64,000 nt of DNA from an uncultured Methanolobus sp. (GCF_963667555.1 NZ_OY763421.1:2187562-2251561); one strand, 5' to 3'. Positions 7,776 to 17,921 are shown, counted from the first letter of the stretch. The notes: a model not told the origin generated them from the letters alone. Made by a program: numbers and translations.

Positions 7776-8034
7776 ACCTGTAGATAACAACTGTGCTGCC
7801 CCTTACATCAATAAGGGTTGTATTGGTTGCCTCTGCAAGTTTCTCAGCACTTGTCTTGATATCCTCACCCTCAGCACTTGTCTTGAGCATTTTTATCTTT
7901 ACAAGGCGGTTTGCCTTGACCTGCTTCTTTATTTCCTCTATAACGGAATCGGTAATTCCGTTCTTTCCTATATTGATAATAGGTTTGATCTTTGTTGCTT
8001 CATTCTTTAATTGATATAATTTGTCTTTATCCAT
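7774..8034 (-). CDS. YhbY-family (CRM domain) RNA-binding protein
   Basis: 86 residues that are almost entirely one CRM domain. The GxxG RNA-binding loop appears as NIGKNGIT, and the alternation of basic helix (KKQVKANRLVKIKML) and C-terminal strand (VDVRGSTVVIYR-like) matches YhbY. In bacteria and archaea these proteins associate with pre-50S ribosomal particles. The stop is in the shared terminator hairpin with DUF190. No operon partner is evident: the next gene on this strand is 1 kb away in the other direction and separated by 160 bases of AT-rich DNA. Confidence 0.9.
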   Translation of the reverse strand: MDKDKLYQLKNEATKIKPIINIGKNGITDSVIEEIKKQVKANRLVKIKMLKTSAEGEDIKTSAEKLAEATNTTLIDVRGSTVVIYR

Positions 8035-8195
8035 GATGATACTCCGATAATTTGTATTGAATTCTGATCAATTGGTTATAGTCAACAGTTGGCTATTGAG
8101 TATTTGAAACTGACCATTGGCCATTAGATAGTATTAAAATTCTAGAATCACGCAAAACTAAGTCAAAAAGAACATGAATGCCTTTTACAGCAATA

Positions 8196-8894
8196 TTATG
8201 TTTTCTTAAGAACGATATCTTTTCCCTCAATCGCATACTCAAACCATGGAGTAGGCTTTGAGGTCATTCCCACTACCCTCATGGCATAGGCATCTCCTAC
8301 AGCCTTAATCTCGATCATTCCGTCAAAGAGCTGTTTCAGGGTAGCTATTGTTTGTGCATCGTGCATCTCATCTTCAACCACATACAGGCCAAAACCGTTG
8401 GCAGCTTTAACACGCCCGGTGAAGACATGCAGGAACCTGAAAACTGTCTGTATGTTGGAATACATGAGAATCGTTGACAGGGAGTTGATACACAGATGAA
8501 CCTGTTGCTTCTTCTTTTTCACCAGCATTTCTTCAAAGAACTGGCTTATCTTCACACCTATTCCGGTGAGATCCACAGGACTTGATGCCCTCTTGATCTT
8601 TTCAGTATCTGCTGCACCCAGTCCAAGTGTCTTGGTCACACAATCAACAATACCAATATCGGCTTTTGATGTGTCCAGACCATAATCTTCAAACCATCCG
8701 AGAACACGTTCCCCTGGCTCACGTGTAGATACTATAATAGCAGATCCGGCAGGACTCTGGCTGTTAAAAATAATGGCATCCAGCAGGTCATCTTTTCGGC
8801 TCATAGGTGGACCTATCATCATCAGATTGGTTCCTTCCCGGATGTCGCCTAAGAGCGCATCCAGTTCCTTGATGCCTAAAGAGTAGCCGGACAT
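8196..8894 (-). CDS. RAD55/KaiC-like protein with degenerate Walker A
   Basis: 232 residues beginning LGIKELDALLGDIREGTNLMMIG, the typical start of RecA/KaiC/RAD55-type ATPases. Where GxxGxGKS/T is expected it has GPPMSRKDDL: the glycines and the Ser/Thr after Lys are missing. The Walker B-like strand VHLCINSLSTIL also lacks an acidic end. The fold is therefore kept while ATP hydrolysis is doubtful. Haloarchaea and Methanosarcinales encode many such single-domain RAD55 relatives with unknown roles, often regulatory. Start supported by GAGGGA 4 bases upstream. It stands alone, with 170 bases free on each side. Confidence 0.75.
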   Translation of the reverse strand: MSGYSLGIKELDALLGDIREGTNLMMIGPPMSRKDDLLDAIIFNSQSPAGSAIIVSTREPGERVLGWFEDYGLDTSKADIGIVDCVTKTLGLGAADTEKIKRASSPVDLTGIGVKISQFFEEMLVKKKKQQVHLCINSLSTILMYSNIQTVFRFLHVFTGRVKAANGFGLYVVEDEMHDAQTIATLKQLFDGMIEIKAVGDAYAMRVVGMTSKPTPWFEYAIEGKDIVLKKT

Positions 8895-9065
8895 GTTTCC
8901 CTCTTCATTGGGATTGTATATAGGATTTGCCCTTTAGAGAATTATTGTTCCTCTTAAGGGATTCTATACATTTACTTCCATTACAAATATAAATATTAAC
9001 GTATATAAATGTGCCTTTTTGACACACTCTAATTAAATAAAATATACAATATAAACCTTTTTTGG

Positions 9066-9605
9066 TTACTGGCGAGCATGTTTCACAAGATGGCCGGTTT
9101 CGGGCAATATTATGTCCCTTAAGGCCAGTTCCACAGCATTGGGAGAACCTGGAATGCAGAATACTACTTTCCCTCTTAACAAACCTGCTGCTGCACGTGA
9201 AAGAATTACTGAGCTACCTATCTGTTCTATGCTTTTGAAACGGAAAAGCTCACCGAATCCCGGGATATCTTTGTCAAATAGAGGAGCTACAGATTCAATT
9301 GTAACATCCTTTGATGCAAGACCGGTTCCTCCACTTGTGATAACAACATCTGCATCAGATTCAAGGGCACGGTGTATAGCTCCTTTGATCAATGAAGGAT
9401 CATCAGGGATCAATTCGTACTTTGTAACTTTGTGACCAGCGGTAGTTACAAGTTCCTTCATTAGCTTTCCAGAACCATCGTTAGCTTCTTCGGGTAAGGT
9501 AACGGCTCCAAATTCACTGAACCTTGAACTGGAAACTGTAATCAGATAAAAGGAATAAGCCTTTTCTGTTCCTTCCTTATGTTCTTTTGTAGACTGACTG
9601 CTCAT
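9066..9605 (-). CDS. moaB: MoaB/MogA-family molybdopterin adenylyltransferase
   Basis: 179 residues with the MoCF-biosynthesis fold. The nucleotide site is visible as TSGGTGLASKDVT and the later IPGSPNAVEL, with an N-terminal extension of about 18 polar residues. It adenylylates molybdopterin, the step before metal insertion by MoeA (encoded at 3826-5010 in this window). The gene is divergent from the DUF1786 gene at 9653 and the two share a 47-base promoter region with a TATTTATAC element near 9612. Confidence 0.88.
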   Translation of the reverse strand: MSSQSTKEHKEGTEKAYSFYLITVSSSRFSEFGAVTLPEEANDGSGKLMKELVTTAGHKVTKYELIPDDPSLIKGAIHRALESDADVVITSGGTGLASKDVTIESVAPLFDKDIPGFGELFRFKSIEQIGSSVILSRAAAGLLRGKVVFCIPGSPNAVELALRDIILPETGHLVKHARQ

Positions 9606-9652
9606 ACGAAGTATTTATACCTGAAAAAGTATAAGAAACACTCGATTTGACC

Positions 9653-10735
9653 ATGAGGATACTTTCTATAGATGTAGGGACCGGTACACAGGATATACTG
9701 CTTTATGATACTGATCATGAGATAGAGAACAGTCTTGTGATGATAATGCCATCACCGACGGTGATCGTTGCAGAAAGGATCAAAAAGGCAACCCTAAAGG
9801 GACTGGATATAATCCTGACTGGAGATGTCATGGGTGGTGGACCTTCTGTCAGGGCCATTAAAAATCATATGGAAAAAGGATTTAAGGTCTATGCTACAGA
9901 GAAAGCGGCCCTTACCATCAAAGATGATATTGAAAGGGTCAGATCAATGGGCATCAATATAATCTCTGATGAGGAAACGGAATCACTTGCTGATGGAACC
10001 GAAAATATTACCCTCCAGGACATTGATATTAATGCACTCAGTAATGCCCTTGCCGGTTTTGAAGTCAGCATGCCTGAAATGATCGCTGTGGCAGTACAGG
10101 ATCATGGGAATTCACCACAGGAAAGCAACCGTATTTATCGCTTCAGGATATTTGAAAAACTTATAGATGAAGGCGGCAGCTTTGAGCAGTTTGCCTTCAG
10201 CGCAGATACGGTCCCGGAAGATTTCACCCGTATGGCAGCAGTTGCTAGAACCCTGAAAAAACAGGATTTCATTAAAGATACTATAATCATGGATACCGGC
10301 CCAGCGGCAATATTCGGTGCCTTACTTGATGAGAATGCAATGCAGCCTGCAATTGTTGTGAATATTGGAAATGGGCACACCCTTGCCGCTATTGTGAAAG
10401 ATAATCGTGTTGTGGCATTGTTCGAACACCACAGCTCGGCACTTGACGGTGAAAAGTTACAGAAATATATAATGGACTTTGCCAGCGGAAAGCTTAGTTT
10501 TAAAGATATCTTTGATGATGGCGGACATGGTTGCTATATCCGTGAAACTCCGGGATTTGACGGCATAAGGTCAATAATGATCACCGGACCAAGGCGTAAT
10601 ATACTGATGGATATGGATGAGGCAAAAAAGGATTGTGTTGTCTGGGATAAACTGCATTTTGCGTCCCCGTATGGCAATATGATGTTATCGGGTTGTTTTG
10701 GCCTTCTTACAGTACAACTGGACAAAGAGCTCTGA
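9653..10735 (+). CDS. DUF1786 protein, ASKHA-like fold
   Basis: 360 residues from the ATG at 9653; a TTG two codons upstream is less likely. The N terminus ILSIDVGTGTQDILLYD is the phosphate-1 motif of the actin/Hsp70/sugar-kinase superfamily and VVNIGNGHTLAAIV resembles the phosphate-2 motif, so it probably binds a nucleotide. The family is DUF1786, annotated in databases as possibly linked to pyruvate formate-lyase activation, which has no support here. The promoter element at 9612 would put the transcription start a few bases before the ATG. It stands alone between moaB and the ribosomal protein gene. Confidence 0.8.
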   Translation: MRILSIDVGTGTQDILLYDTDHEIENSLVMIMPSPTVIVAERIKKATLKGLDIILTGDVMGGGPSVRAIKNHMEKGFKVYATEKAALTIKDDIERVRSMGINIISDEETESLADGTENITLQDIDINALSNALAGFEVSMPEMIAVAVQDHGNSPQESNRIYRFRIFEKLIDEGGSFEQFAFSADTVPEDFTRMAAVARTLKKQDFIKDTIIMDTGPAAIFGALLDENAMQPAIVVNIGNGHTLAAIVKDNRVVALFEHHSSALDGEKLQKYIMDFASGKLSFKDIFDDGGHGCYIRETPGFDGIRSIMITGPRRNILMDMDEAKKDCVVWDKLHFASPYGNMMLSGCFGLLTVQLDKEL

Positions 10736-10932
10736 ACCTGTGACAAGACTTATAAACTACTAGGTAATATGAGGACAGCCATCGAGATTAATCCATATTG
10801 TTGAGAGCAACATCAACAAATACAAATATATACATATCAATTAGGGTACAAATCCAGATGCAAAAAATATCGGTACTATCATAGTTATGTACCGTATTTC
10901 ATTACAATAATTAATTCAAGGAGATTTTATTC

Positions 10933-11451
10933 ATGGTAAGAAAACCAGCAAGTATGTACAGGAACGTCAGACAACGCTCATACACCAGAAGGAAATACAT
11001 GGGTGGTGTGCCAGGTAGCCACATCATTCACTACGACATGGGTAACAAGAGCGCTGAGTTCCCGGTAAAGGTTACACTCGTAGTTAAAGAAAGATGCCAG
11101 TTACGCCACACCGCACTTGAAGCTGCACGTATCACCGCCAACAGGGCAATGGTAAACGCAGCAGGCCGTACCGGATTCCACATCAAGCTCAGAGTATTCC
11201 CACACGAGGTACTCAGAGAGAACAAGCAGGCTACCGGAGCAGGAGCAGACCGTGTATCCAGTGGAATGCGTGGAGCATTCGGAAAGAACGTAGGAACAGC
11301 AGCAAGAGTTTCAGCCGAACAGAAGATCTTTACAATATCTGTCAACAAAGAACACTTTGTAGCAGCAAAGGAAGCACTCAGAAAGGCTGGTCAGAAACTG
11401 CCAACCCCAGTCAGAATTGTAGTTGACCAGGGTATGGAACTTGTGCAGTAA
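10933..11451 (+). CDS. rpl10e: 50S ribosomal protein uL16 (L10e)
   Basis: 172 residues, full length. The sequence [20 protein letters not shown] at the N terminus and the central [19 protein letters not shown] are characteristic of archaeal/eukaryotic L10e, the homologue of bacterial L16, which contacts the A-site tRNA and central protuberance. AAGGAGAT stands 7 bases before the ATG. It is followed after 25 bases by aIF2-beta, so a two-gene translation operon ending in a strong hairpin is likely. The upstream 10736-10932 has a TATA-like ATATATACATA at 10823 and no gene. Confidence 0.97.
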   Translation: MVRKPASMYRNVRQRSYTRRKYMGGVPGSHIIHYDMGNKSAEFPVKVTLVVKERCQLRHTALEAARITANRAMVNAAGRTGFHIKLRVFPHEVLRENKQATGAGADRVSSGMRGAFGKNVGTAARVSAEQKIFTISVNKEHFVAAKEALRKAGQKLPTPVRIVVDQGMELVQ

Positions 11452-11476
11452 GCAAAATTACAACGAGGGATAAAAG

Positions 11477-12085
11477 ATGGAAGATTACGAAGCGCTTCTG
11501 GATCGTGCAATAGCAAACTTACCCGACATGGAGACTACGGATGCCCGTTTCGTAATCCCTGAGCCAAAGATCATGGTTGAGGGTAAGACCACGATCCTTG
11601 ATAACTTCAACAATATTGCAGATGTCCTTAACAGGGAACCAGATCATGTGATGAAATACCTCACACGTGAAATGGGAACTGCAGGAAAGATAGAAGGACT
11701 TAGGGCAGTGTTCCAGGGTAGATTCTCCAAAGAACAGATCCAGTCCAATATCGAAGCATATGTTGAAGAATTCGTCATGTGTTCCGAATGTGGAAGACCT
11801 GACACCCAGCTTACCAAGATGGACAGGGTCCTTGTGCTTAAATGCGCAGCTTGTGGAGCACACAGACCGGTGAAGAAGAGACGTGCAAGTGCACCTGTCA
11901 AGCAGGATTCCATTGAAGAAGGCAAAGAATACGACGTTCGTATCGATGCAGTCGGCTCAAAAGGCGATGGAATTGCAAAGGTTGACAAGTTCACTATCTT
12001 TGTACCTGGTGCTGCAAAGGGTGAAACCCTCAAAGTAAGAATAAAGAGAATCAGCGGAACCCTCGCATTCTCTGAAAAAGTGTGA
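11477..12085 (+). CDS. translation initiation factor aIF2 beta subunit with C-terminal TRAM domain
   Basis: 202 residues, longer than the usual 135-140 of aIF2-beta. Residues 1-138 are the standard factor: helix, central domain with a KxxxVxGK-like [13 protein letters not shown] segment, and a C-terminal zinc ribbon with CSEC and CAAC. Residues 145-202 add a TRAM domain ([21 protein letters not shown]...[15 protein letters not shown]), a small RNA-binding beta-barrel otherwise found in tRNA methyltransferases. The beta subunit works with alpha and gamma to deliver initiator Met-tRNA. Such fusions are known from Methanosarcinales. Its TGA forms the first bases of the terminator stem. Confidence 0.93.
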   Translation: MEDYEALLDRAIANLPDMETTDARFVIPEPKIMVEGKTTILDNFNNIADVLNREPDHVMKYLTREMGTAGKIEGLRAVFQGRFSKEQIQSNIEAYVEEFVMCSECGRPDTQLTKMDRVLVLKCAACGAHRPVKKRRASAPVKQDSIEEGKEYDVRIDAVGSKGDGIAKVDKFTIFVPGAAKGETLKVRIKRISGTLAFSEKV

Positions 12086-12119
12086 TACCTGATACAGGTA
12101 TCAATATTCTTCTTTTTTT
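12083..12119 (+). terminator. terminator of the uL16-aIF2-beta operon, overlapping the stop codon
   Basis: TGATACCTG (12083-12091) pairs perfectly with CAGGTATCA (12095-12103) across an ATA loop, followed by a T-rich tract to 12119. The first three bases of the stem are the stop codon of aIF2-beta. Confidence 0.8.
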
Positions 12120-12205
12120 GCTATCTTTTTTTAAAAGCAATTGTTATATAATATTCGTGCAGTAAATATATTAAATTACTCGAAAATAATTGATCGAGGA
12201 AAGAT

Positions 12206-12985
12206 ATGGCACGAGTACCCACAGGAATACCAGGATTTGATGAACTTATCGAAGGTGGGTTCATTGAAAACGATGTTATCCTCCTGACAGGAGGGCCCGG
12301 TGCAGGGAAATCCACTTTCGGATCACAATACCTGTATGCAGGAATTACATTATATAATGAGCCGGGAGTCTACGTCACTTTTGAAGAAACACCTGCCCGC
12401 ATAATGAGAAATATGTGGAGATACGGATGGGATATGGAACGTCTCATCAAAGAGAACAGGCTCCGCATAATCCGGGCAGATCCTATTGCCTACGGACGCT
12501 ACATCAAGAAAACACTGGAGCCTGATAAGCACGACCACGACAGCGCAACACTTGAGACCGTGCTAAAGCAGATCTATGCAAGTGTAAAAGAGATCAACGC
12601 CAAAAGGCTTTTTATTGATTCGCTGACATCCCTGAAAATATCCCCTGATCCGGTAGATGTCAGACACATTATTCTTGAATTCATCAAGAACATTGAAAAC
12701 TTTGACTGCACCACGCTGATAACCAGTGAAGCAAATGTAGACCCCAACCATTTCAGTGTCGAAGAGTACCTTGCCGAAGGAGTTATCTGCCTTAAAGTCA
12801 ACAGGATTGCCGGAGAAAGGATCAGATCACTTGAGATATTGAAAATGCGGGGTGTGAAGCATGACGAGGTGCTTCGCCCATACGTGATTACTGATAATGG
12901 CATTTTTGTCTATTCATCCGATTCTGTTATAGGCAAGGAAGCTGATGTGTTCTCCCCACAACGATCTTCGATTCTAGGGGAATAA
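12206..12985 (+). CDS. KaiC/RAD55-like ATPase
   Basis: 259 residues, a single KaiC-type RecA domain. TGIPGFDELIEGGF leads to an intact Walker A (GGPGAGKST, Lys near residue 35) and a Walker B strand RLFIDSLTSL near residue 132. The catalytic Glu pair follows FEE at about residue 58-60. It is longer than and not closely similar to the degenerate RAD55-like protein at 8196-8894. GAGGAAAG lies 5 bases before the start. Five bases separate its stop from the radical SAM gene, so the two are translated as a unit; an ATP-driven regulator or chaperone of the radical SAM enzyme is one possible reading. Confidence 0.85.
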   Translation: MARVPTGIPGFDELIEGGFIENDVILLTGGPGAGKSTFGSQYLYAGITLYNEPGVYVTFEETPARIMRNMWRYGWDMERLIKENRLRIIRADPIAYGRYIKKTLEPDKHDHDSATLETVLKQIYASVKEINAKRLFIDSLTSLKISPDPVDVRHIILEFIKNIENFDCTTLITSEANVDPNHFSVEEYLAEGVICLKVNRIAGERIRSLEILKMRGVKHDEVLRPYVITDNGIFVYSSDSVIGKEADVFSPQRSSILGE

Positions 12986-12990
12986 TATAA

Positions 12991-14193
12991 ATGAAAACCG
13001 ATCATAAAAATACAGATAATAAAGACATTGCATTGGTTTCAATACCCGGACTTTCAATCAAAATGGATAAAAAAGCTGACTTTGTTCAGCTTAAAGCACA
13101 TGGACCGTTGAAAAAGGCCTGTGCACCTTTTTTAAAGAAGATAAACCAGCGCCTGAAGGAAGAAAAACCTGCTTTTGTTGATGACGATAAAGTAATAGCT
13201 TCAACATGGCTGCCACCAATTCCAAGTAAACCTTTTAACCGCCTGCTAGTAGCTGAGACCCAGATAGCTCTTGGCAGATACATACCTGAAACGGTTTCCT
13301 TTGAGATCACACGCAACTGCAAGTGTAATTGTGAGCACTGCGTGGTGAGCGGAGGAGAAGGCGACCTTGACATCGAAACTATAAAACAGGCCATCGATGA
13401 TGTGCTTGACATGGGTGCAATGGTAATCGTTTTCACAGAAGGCGACCCGATGCTTCGCGAGGAAATCTACGAACTTATCGATTATGTGGACAAGGAACGG
13501 GCAATTGTCAATATGTACACCCCGGGAACCGAGATGACTCCTGAGAATGCACGCAGGCTTAAGGAAGCAGGACTGCACAACCTGCTGGTCAGCATCTATT
13601 CCACTGAACCAGAGAAGCATGATGCTGTGAGAAGACTTGACGGTGCGTTTGAATTTGCAACAAATGCTATAAAAACCGGACTTGATGCAGGACTGCTTGT
13701 TACAATGGCAACCCATGTTTCCCCGAAAAACATTGACGAACTGCCTGCAATGTATGAGTTTGCAAGAGAAATTGGTGTTCATGAATTCTCATTATGGGAA
13801 TCCGTTCCGAAAAAGAAAGATGATCCTATAATCTCAGACGGTGACAGACAGAAAGTGCTTGAAATGTACCACCGTATAAACTCCACCAAAGGTGGGCCAC
13901 GTATCTTTGCCAATACATACTTTGAAGGAGAAATGCTCGGATGCATGGCTGGCCAGAGATGGATGCATGTCTGCGTTGACGGTCTTGTAAAAGGATGTCC
14001 GTACATCCCGTTCCACTACGGAAACATACAGGACAGCTCAATAAAGGACATCTGGACAAAGATTCGCAAGGACAAAGCTTTCAGAGGCCAGCGAAGCACA
14101 TGCCTGATGCAGGAAAAAGAGTATCTTCAGCTTGTGGACAAGATACCCGAGGATGCATCAAAACCTTATGATATTGACAAGATTCAGGCTTGA
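12991..14193 (+). CDS. radical SAM protein with SPASM-like C terminus
   Basis: 400 residues. An N-terminal extension of about 95 residues precedes the radical SAM core. The cluster motif CxxxCxxC is CKCNCEHC (about 110-117), which also carries one extra cysteine. The usual GGEP is TEGDP. The C-terminal region has cysteines at GCMAG, HVCVDG, GCPYIP and STCLMQ in the spacing of a SPASM/twitch domain, followed by GNIQDSSIKDIW, so an auxiliary iron-sulfur cluster is probable. Relatives include MoaA, heme-d1 and peptide-modifying enzymes; I cannot assign the substrate. Coupled to the KaiC-like ATPase and not near any pterin, heme or peptide gene. Confidence 0.85.
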   Translation: MKTDHKNTDNKDIALVSIPGLSIKMDKKADFVQLKAHGPLKKACAPFLKKINQRLKEEKPAFVDDDKVIASTWLPPIPSKPFNRLLVAETQIALGRYIPETVSFEITRNCKCNCEHCVVSGGEGDLDIETIKQAIDDVLDMGAMVIVFTEGDPMLREEIYELIDYVDKERAIVNMYTPGTEMTPENARRLKEAGLHNLLVSIYSTEPEKHDAVRRLDGAFEFATNAIKTGLDAGLLVTMATHVSPKNIDELPAMYEFAREIGVHEFSLWESVPKKKDDPIISDGDRQKVLEMYHRINSTKGGPRIFANTYFEGEMLGCMAGQRWMHVCVDGLVKGCPYIPFHYGNIQDSSIKDIWTKIRKDKAFRGQRSTCLMQEKEYLQLVDKIPEDASKPYDIDKIQA

Positions 14194-14209
14194 ATTTTGT
14201 TTTCTCTTT

Positions 14210-14755
14210 TTACTCTTTTGCCGGAATGCCGTTTTCAAGGTTTTCCAGCAGTTTTTTGTTTTGCCGATAAAATCCAGCTACGATAATAGTCATGATAAAG
14301 ATAAGAGACCAGATGTTTGTGAAAATATCAGGCCACAAATACGCAAATATCGAAGCTATTGCAATGCCCAAAATCCATATAGTAAATGAGTTAATGAAAG
14401 AGGCTTTTTTAGGGCCATACTTTTTGTTTAAACGATGCAGTATTTTCCAACCTGTGAATAAATCCACGAATTTTAGCGGCTCATCGTTCTTTGAATCACT
14501 TATGTAACGTTTCATTTTGCTTTCATTAGCCCGGCGTATTTTTTTAAAGTTAGCAAGAGCAAATATCATTGTAAGAAACATAGCAATGGAACCGAGAAGC
14601 ACTTTTGATATGATGAAGAGTGAAAAAGAAATGAACAGCATCAAACCTAATAATGCAGAAAGATAATTTTCTCCGTGCTTATGTGCAGAATATAAGTTGT
14701 AAACTGCCATTAAAACGAAGAACAGTGCTGCAAAATGAAAGAAGGTTATACCCAT
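14210..14755 (-). CDS. membrane protein of unknown function
   Basis: 181 residues. Hydrophobic segments at about 4-24, 34-52, 54-72, 124-144 and 146-164 give four or five membrane helices, separated by a basic cytoplasmic loop of about 45 residues (KKIRRANESKMKRYI...). No family motif recognised. It is convergent with the radical SAM gene, 16 bases away, and stands alone on its strand. Its promoter region 14756-14958 is shared, divergently, with trpS. Confidence 0.7.
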   Translation of the reverse strand: MGITFFHFAALFFVLMAVYNLYSAHKHGENYLSALLGLMLFISFSLFIISKVLLGSIAMFLTMIFALANFKKIRRANESKMKRYISDSKNDEPLKFVDLFTGWKILHRLNKKYGPKKASFINSFTIWILGIAIASIFAYLWPDIFTNIWSLIFIMTIIVAGFYRQNKKLLENLENGIPAKE

Positions 14756-14958
14756 TTACATTTCCCCATGAAATTGACTCCAATTAAGTTAATAGACAAT
14801 ATTAAATAAAAATTTTACTGATGATTGTAGTAAATTTTGCAGGTCCGTGCTGAAATGCAATAAGAACCTTTACATATCACAACGTATTTTTACTAACAAT
14901 TTTAAGTGGCGGACACTAAATACAAAAATCCGAGAAACAGGAGATTAAGAGGCAACAT

Positions 14959-16257
14959 ATGAACATGAAGATCGACCCCTGGAGCGCATTGAACATTGAT
15001 GATTATTCCAAATTATTCGATGAATTTGGTATTCAGCCATTTGATGATATGGTCCGGGAGATCGAGAATCCTCACAAGTTCATGAGCCGAAAGATAATCT
15101 TTGGTCACAGGAACTATGACCGCATTACTGATGCAATGAACAACAACAAACCGTTCTCTGTTATGAGCGGGTTCATGCCTTCCGGAAAGATCCACCTCGG
15201 ACACAAGATGGTTATGGAAGAGATCATCTGGCACCAGCAGCAGGGTGCCGATGCATTTGTCGGAATTGCAGACCGTGAAGCTCATGCTGTCAGAGGCATG
15301 TCATGGGAAAAATGCAGTGACATTGGTGTCAATGAATATATCATCAGCCTGATAGCTCTTGGATTTGAGCCGAACGGACACATTTACTTCCAGTCAGGAT
15401 CCGATCAGGTAAAAGACCTTGCATTCGAACTCAGTTCAAAGGCAAACTACTCCGAACTCAGTGCTATCTACGGTTTTACAGGCGAGACCAATGTCGCACA
15501 CATGCTGAGTGCTGTGACACAGAGTGCGGATATACTCCACCCTCAACTTGAGGAATACGGCGGACCAAAACCAACCGTTATTCCTGTAGGTTCTGATCAG
15601 GACCCACACATCAGACTTACAAGAGGACTTGGGCATAAGATGAATATGTTCAAGATCGAAGGCAGAGAAGACAAGGAAGGTAACCATTATTTGAGCATTC
15701 GCAGTAAAGCAGCACCTGAAGAAGCCCTGAAGGAAATTGCAGAACGTATTCCAGGTCAGACAAAACTCTTTGAAGGACATGTAGACGTATTAGGTGCAGC
15801 AGATTTCGATACACTCATAAAGATCGTACAGGACGTTGAACTGGAATTTGGAGGTTATGCTTTTGTTCCGCCTTCATCCACATATCACAGATTCATGTCA
15901 GGACTACAGGGCGGAAAGATGTCAAGCAGTGTGCCTGAAAGTTATATTTCACTTACAGAAGAGCCAAAGGGTGCTGCTAAGAAGGTAAAAAGGGCAAAGA
16001 CAGGCGGCAGAATGACCCTTGAGGAACAGAAGAAACTTGGCGGTGAGCCTGAAAAGTGCTCTGTATATGAGATGTTCCTATTCCACCTTGTAGATGACGA
16101 TGAGGAACTTGCACAGATATACACTGAATGTCGTGATGGAACCAGAATGTGTGGTCACTGCAAAGTCCTTGCAGCCGAAAGGACAGAAAAGTTCCTGAAA
16201 GAACATCAGGAACTGCGTGAGGTCGCAAAGGACAGGCTTGACGAATACGGGCTATGA
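14959..16257 (+). CDS. trpS: tryptophan--tRNA ligase
   Basis: 432 residues, class I synthetase of the archaeal/eukaryotic type. The HIGH signature is HLGH (about residue 79) and the KMSKS loop is KMSSS (about residue 320). An internal [13 protein letters not shown] stretch is typical of archaeal TrpRS. It charges tRNA-Trp. Start: ATG at 14959, with a second ATG two codons later; GAGATTAAGAGG lies upstream. It is followed after about 85 bases by pheS, so two aromatic aminoacyl-tRNA synthetases sit in series. Confidence 0.95.
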   Translation: MNMKIDPWSALNIDDYSKLFDEFGIQPFDDMVREIENPHKFMSRKIIFGHRNYDRITDAMNNNKPFSVMSGFMPSGKIHLGHKMVMEEIIWHQQQGADAFVGIADREAHAVRGMSWEKCSDIGVNEYIISLIALGFEPNGHIYFQSGSDQVKDLAFELSSKANYSELSAIYGFTGETNVAHMLSAVTQSADILHPQLEEYGGPKPTVIPVGSDQDPHIRLTRGLGHKMNMFKIEGREDKEGNHYLSIRSKAAPEEALKEIAERIPGQTKLFEGHVDVLGAADFDTLIKIVQDVELEFGGYAFVPPSSTYHRFMSGLQGGKMSSSVPESYISLTEEPKGAAKKVKRAKTGGRMTLEEQKKLGGEPEKCSVYEMFLFHLVDDDEELAQIYTECRDGTRMCGHCKVLAAERTEKFLKEHQELREVAKDRLDEYGL

Positions 16258-16343
16258 TAATAGAATTTCCGATAGCCAATTACCAATAATCAATTAATAC
16301 TTACAAATTACAGGATTTATAACTCAATTTAACAGGTGTGATT

Positions 16344-17822
16344 ATGAGCTCCCAGTACAACCTTACATCCAATGAGAAAAATGTATTGATCGCATTGGAA
16401 AATCTAAAAGACGCAAGTCCCGATGAGCTTGCTGAGAAGTCTAAAATGAAAATGGAAACTTCAATGCAGGCTGCTTTTTTACTTGAAGAGAAAGGACTCA
16501 CGAAGGTAGAGGAAACAATTACCGAGATCTTTGAGCTTACAGATGAAGGAAAAAAGTATGCTCAGGAAGGACTGCCTGAAAGACAGATAATCGATGCAAT
16601 TTCAGGTCCAACCTCAATGGATGATCTTAAGGATAAATTCAATCCTGCTGTTGCCGGCATTGCTACCGGATGGCTTCGCCGCAAGGGCTGGGCAGGAATT
16701 GAGAAAGGAATGATAGTTCCAACCGGCAATGCTGATAAAGGAGAGGATGAAAAGACTCTGGAAGCATTTGCAGGTGAAGCGAAGACATTCGATGAACTTG
16801 GAGCAGACAAGAATGTCATCAACGACCTGATAAAGCGTAAGCTTGTAGCTAAGACCGAAGACAAGAAAAGAAAGATCAGTATCACATCTGAAGGTAAGGA
16901 ACTTGTTGCAGCAGGCATCAGTGTTGAAGAAGAGGTTGCACAGCTAACTTCCGAACTCCTGAAAAGCGGAGAATGGAAAGAGAAAAAGTTCAGACCATAT
17001 AACATTCACACAGCTCCAAGACCAGTATACGGGGCAAAGATCCACCCATACCAGCGCCTCATTGACGAAATGAGACGTATCTTCCTTGACATGGGATTCA
17101 CCGAGATCAAGGGAGAAGCAGTTCAGAGCTCATTCTGGAACTTCGATTCACTGTTCCAGCCACAGGACCATCCTGCAAGAGAAATGCAGGACACATTCCA
17201 CCTTTCCAGCACATCAGAACTTCCTGCCGAATACAAGGACAAGGTCTGTGCAGCACATGAGAACGGCGGAGATACTAACTCAACCGGCTGGGGTGGAAAG
17301 TGGAGTGAGGACATTGCACGTAAGAATGTACTCAGAACCCACACAACAGCTCTCACTATCAAATACCTCGCAGACAACCCTGATGCTCCTGTAAAGGCTT
17401 TCTCAATTGACAGGGCATACCGCAGAGAGACGATCGATCCAACCCACACACCAGAATTCGAGCAGCTTGAAGGTGTTGTAATGGACAAGGACATGTCATT
17501 CTCAAACCTTCTGGGATGCCTTGCTGAGTTCTATCACAGAATGGGATTTGAGGATGTAAGATTCAGACCGGGATACTTCCCATACACAGAACCAAGTGTT
17601 GAACCTGAAGTTTACGTTGACGGACTTGGATGGGTTGAGCTTGGAGGAGCAGGCGTATTCAGGAAAGAAGTCACTGCACCACTTGGAATCAAATACCCTG
17701 TACTTGCATGGGGACTTGGAGTCAGCAGGCTTGCAATGCTGAAACTCGGACTCAAGGACCTGCGCCAGTTATATCACTCTGACATCGACTGGCTGCGCAA
17801 GAGTGAAGTATGTCAGCTTTAA
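16344..17822 (+). CDS. pheS: phenylalanine--tRNA ligase alpha subunit
   Basis: 492 residues from the ATG at 16344, which follows AGGTGTG; an in-frame GTG at 16338 would overlap that ribosome site. The N-terminal 200 residues are winged-helix DNA/RNA-binding-like repeats typical of the archaeal alpha chain. The catalytic class II core follows, with motif 2 around [13 protein letters not shown] and the C-terminal [13 protein letters not shown] (motif 3). The alpha subunit forms the catalytic site of an alpha2-beta2 enzyme; the beta gene pheT is not adjacent. The repeat element A begins about 100 bases after its stop. Confidence 0.96.
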   Translation: MSSQYNLTSNEKNVLIALENLKDASPDELAEKSKMKMETSMQAAFLLEEKGLTKVEETITEIFELTDEGKKYAQEGLPERQIIDAISGPTSMDDLKDKFNPAVAGIATGWLRRKGWAGIEKGMIVPTGNADKGEDEKTLEAFAGEAKTFDELGADKNVINDLIKRKLVAKTEDKKRKISITSEGKELVAAGISVEEEVAQLTSELLKSGEWKEKKFRPYNIHTAPRPVYGAKIHPYQRLIDEMRRIFLDMGFTEIKGEAVQSSFWNFDSLFQPQDHPAREMQDTFHLSSTSELPAEYKDKVCAAHENGGDTNSTGWGGKWSEDIARKNVLRTHTTALTIKYLADNPDAPVKAFSIDRAYRRETIDPTHTPEFEQLEGVVMDKDMSFSNLLGCLAEFYHRMGFEDVRFRPGYFPYTEPSVEPEVYVDGLGWVELGGAGVFRKEVTAPLGIKYPVLAWGLGVSRLAMLKLGLKDLRQLYHSDIDWLRKSEVCQL

Positions 17823-17921
17823 GCTGAACATACAATTCTATTTTTACATCTTTTTATTTTGGCTCTTAGAAATCCTGATTACATGAGTGATACGAACTTG
17901 CTTTTTTTAGTACCAAAGCCA

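Noticed and set aside
8050-8110. Repeated TTGG(T/C)TAT..-like words, also near 16270
   Set aside because: Short, AT-rich and only loosely similar; not distinguishable from chance.
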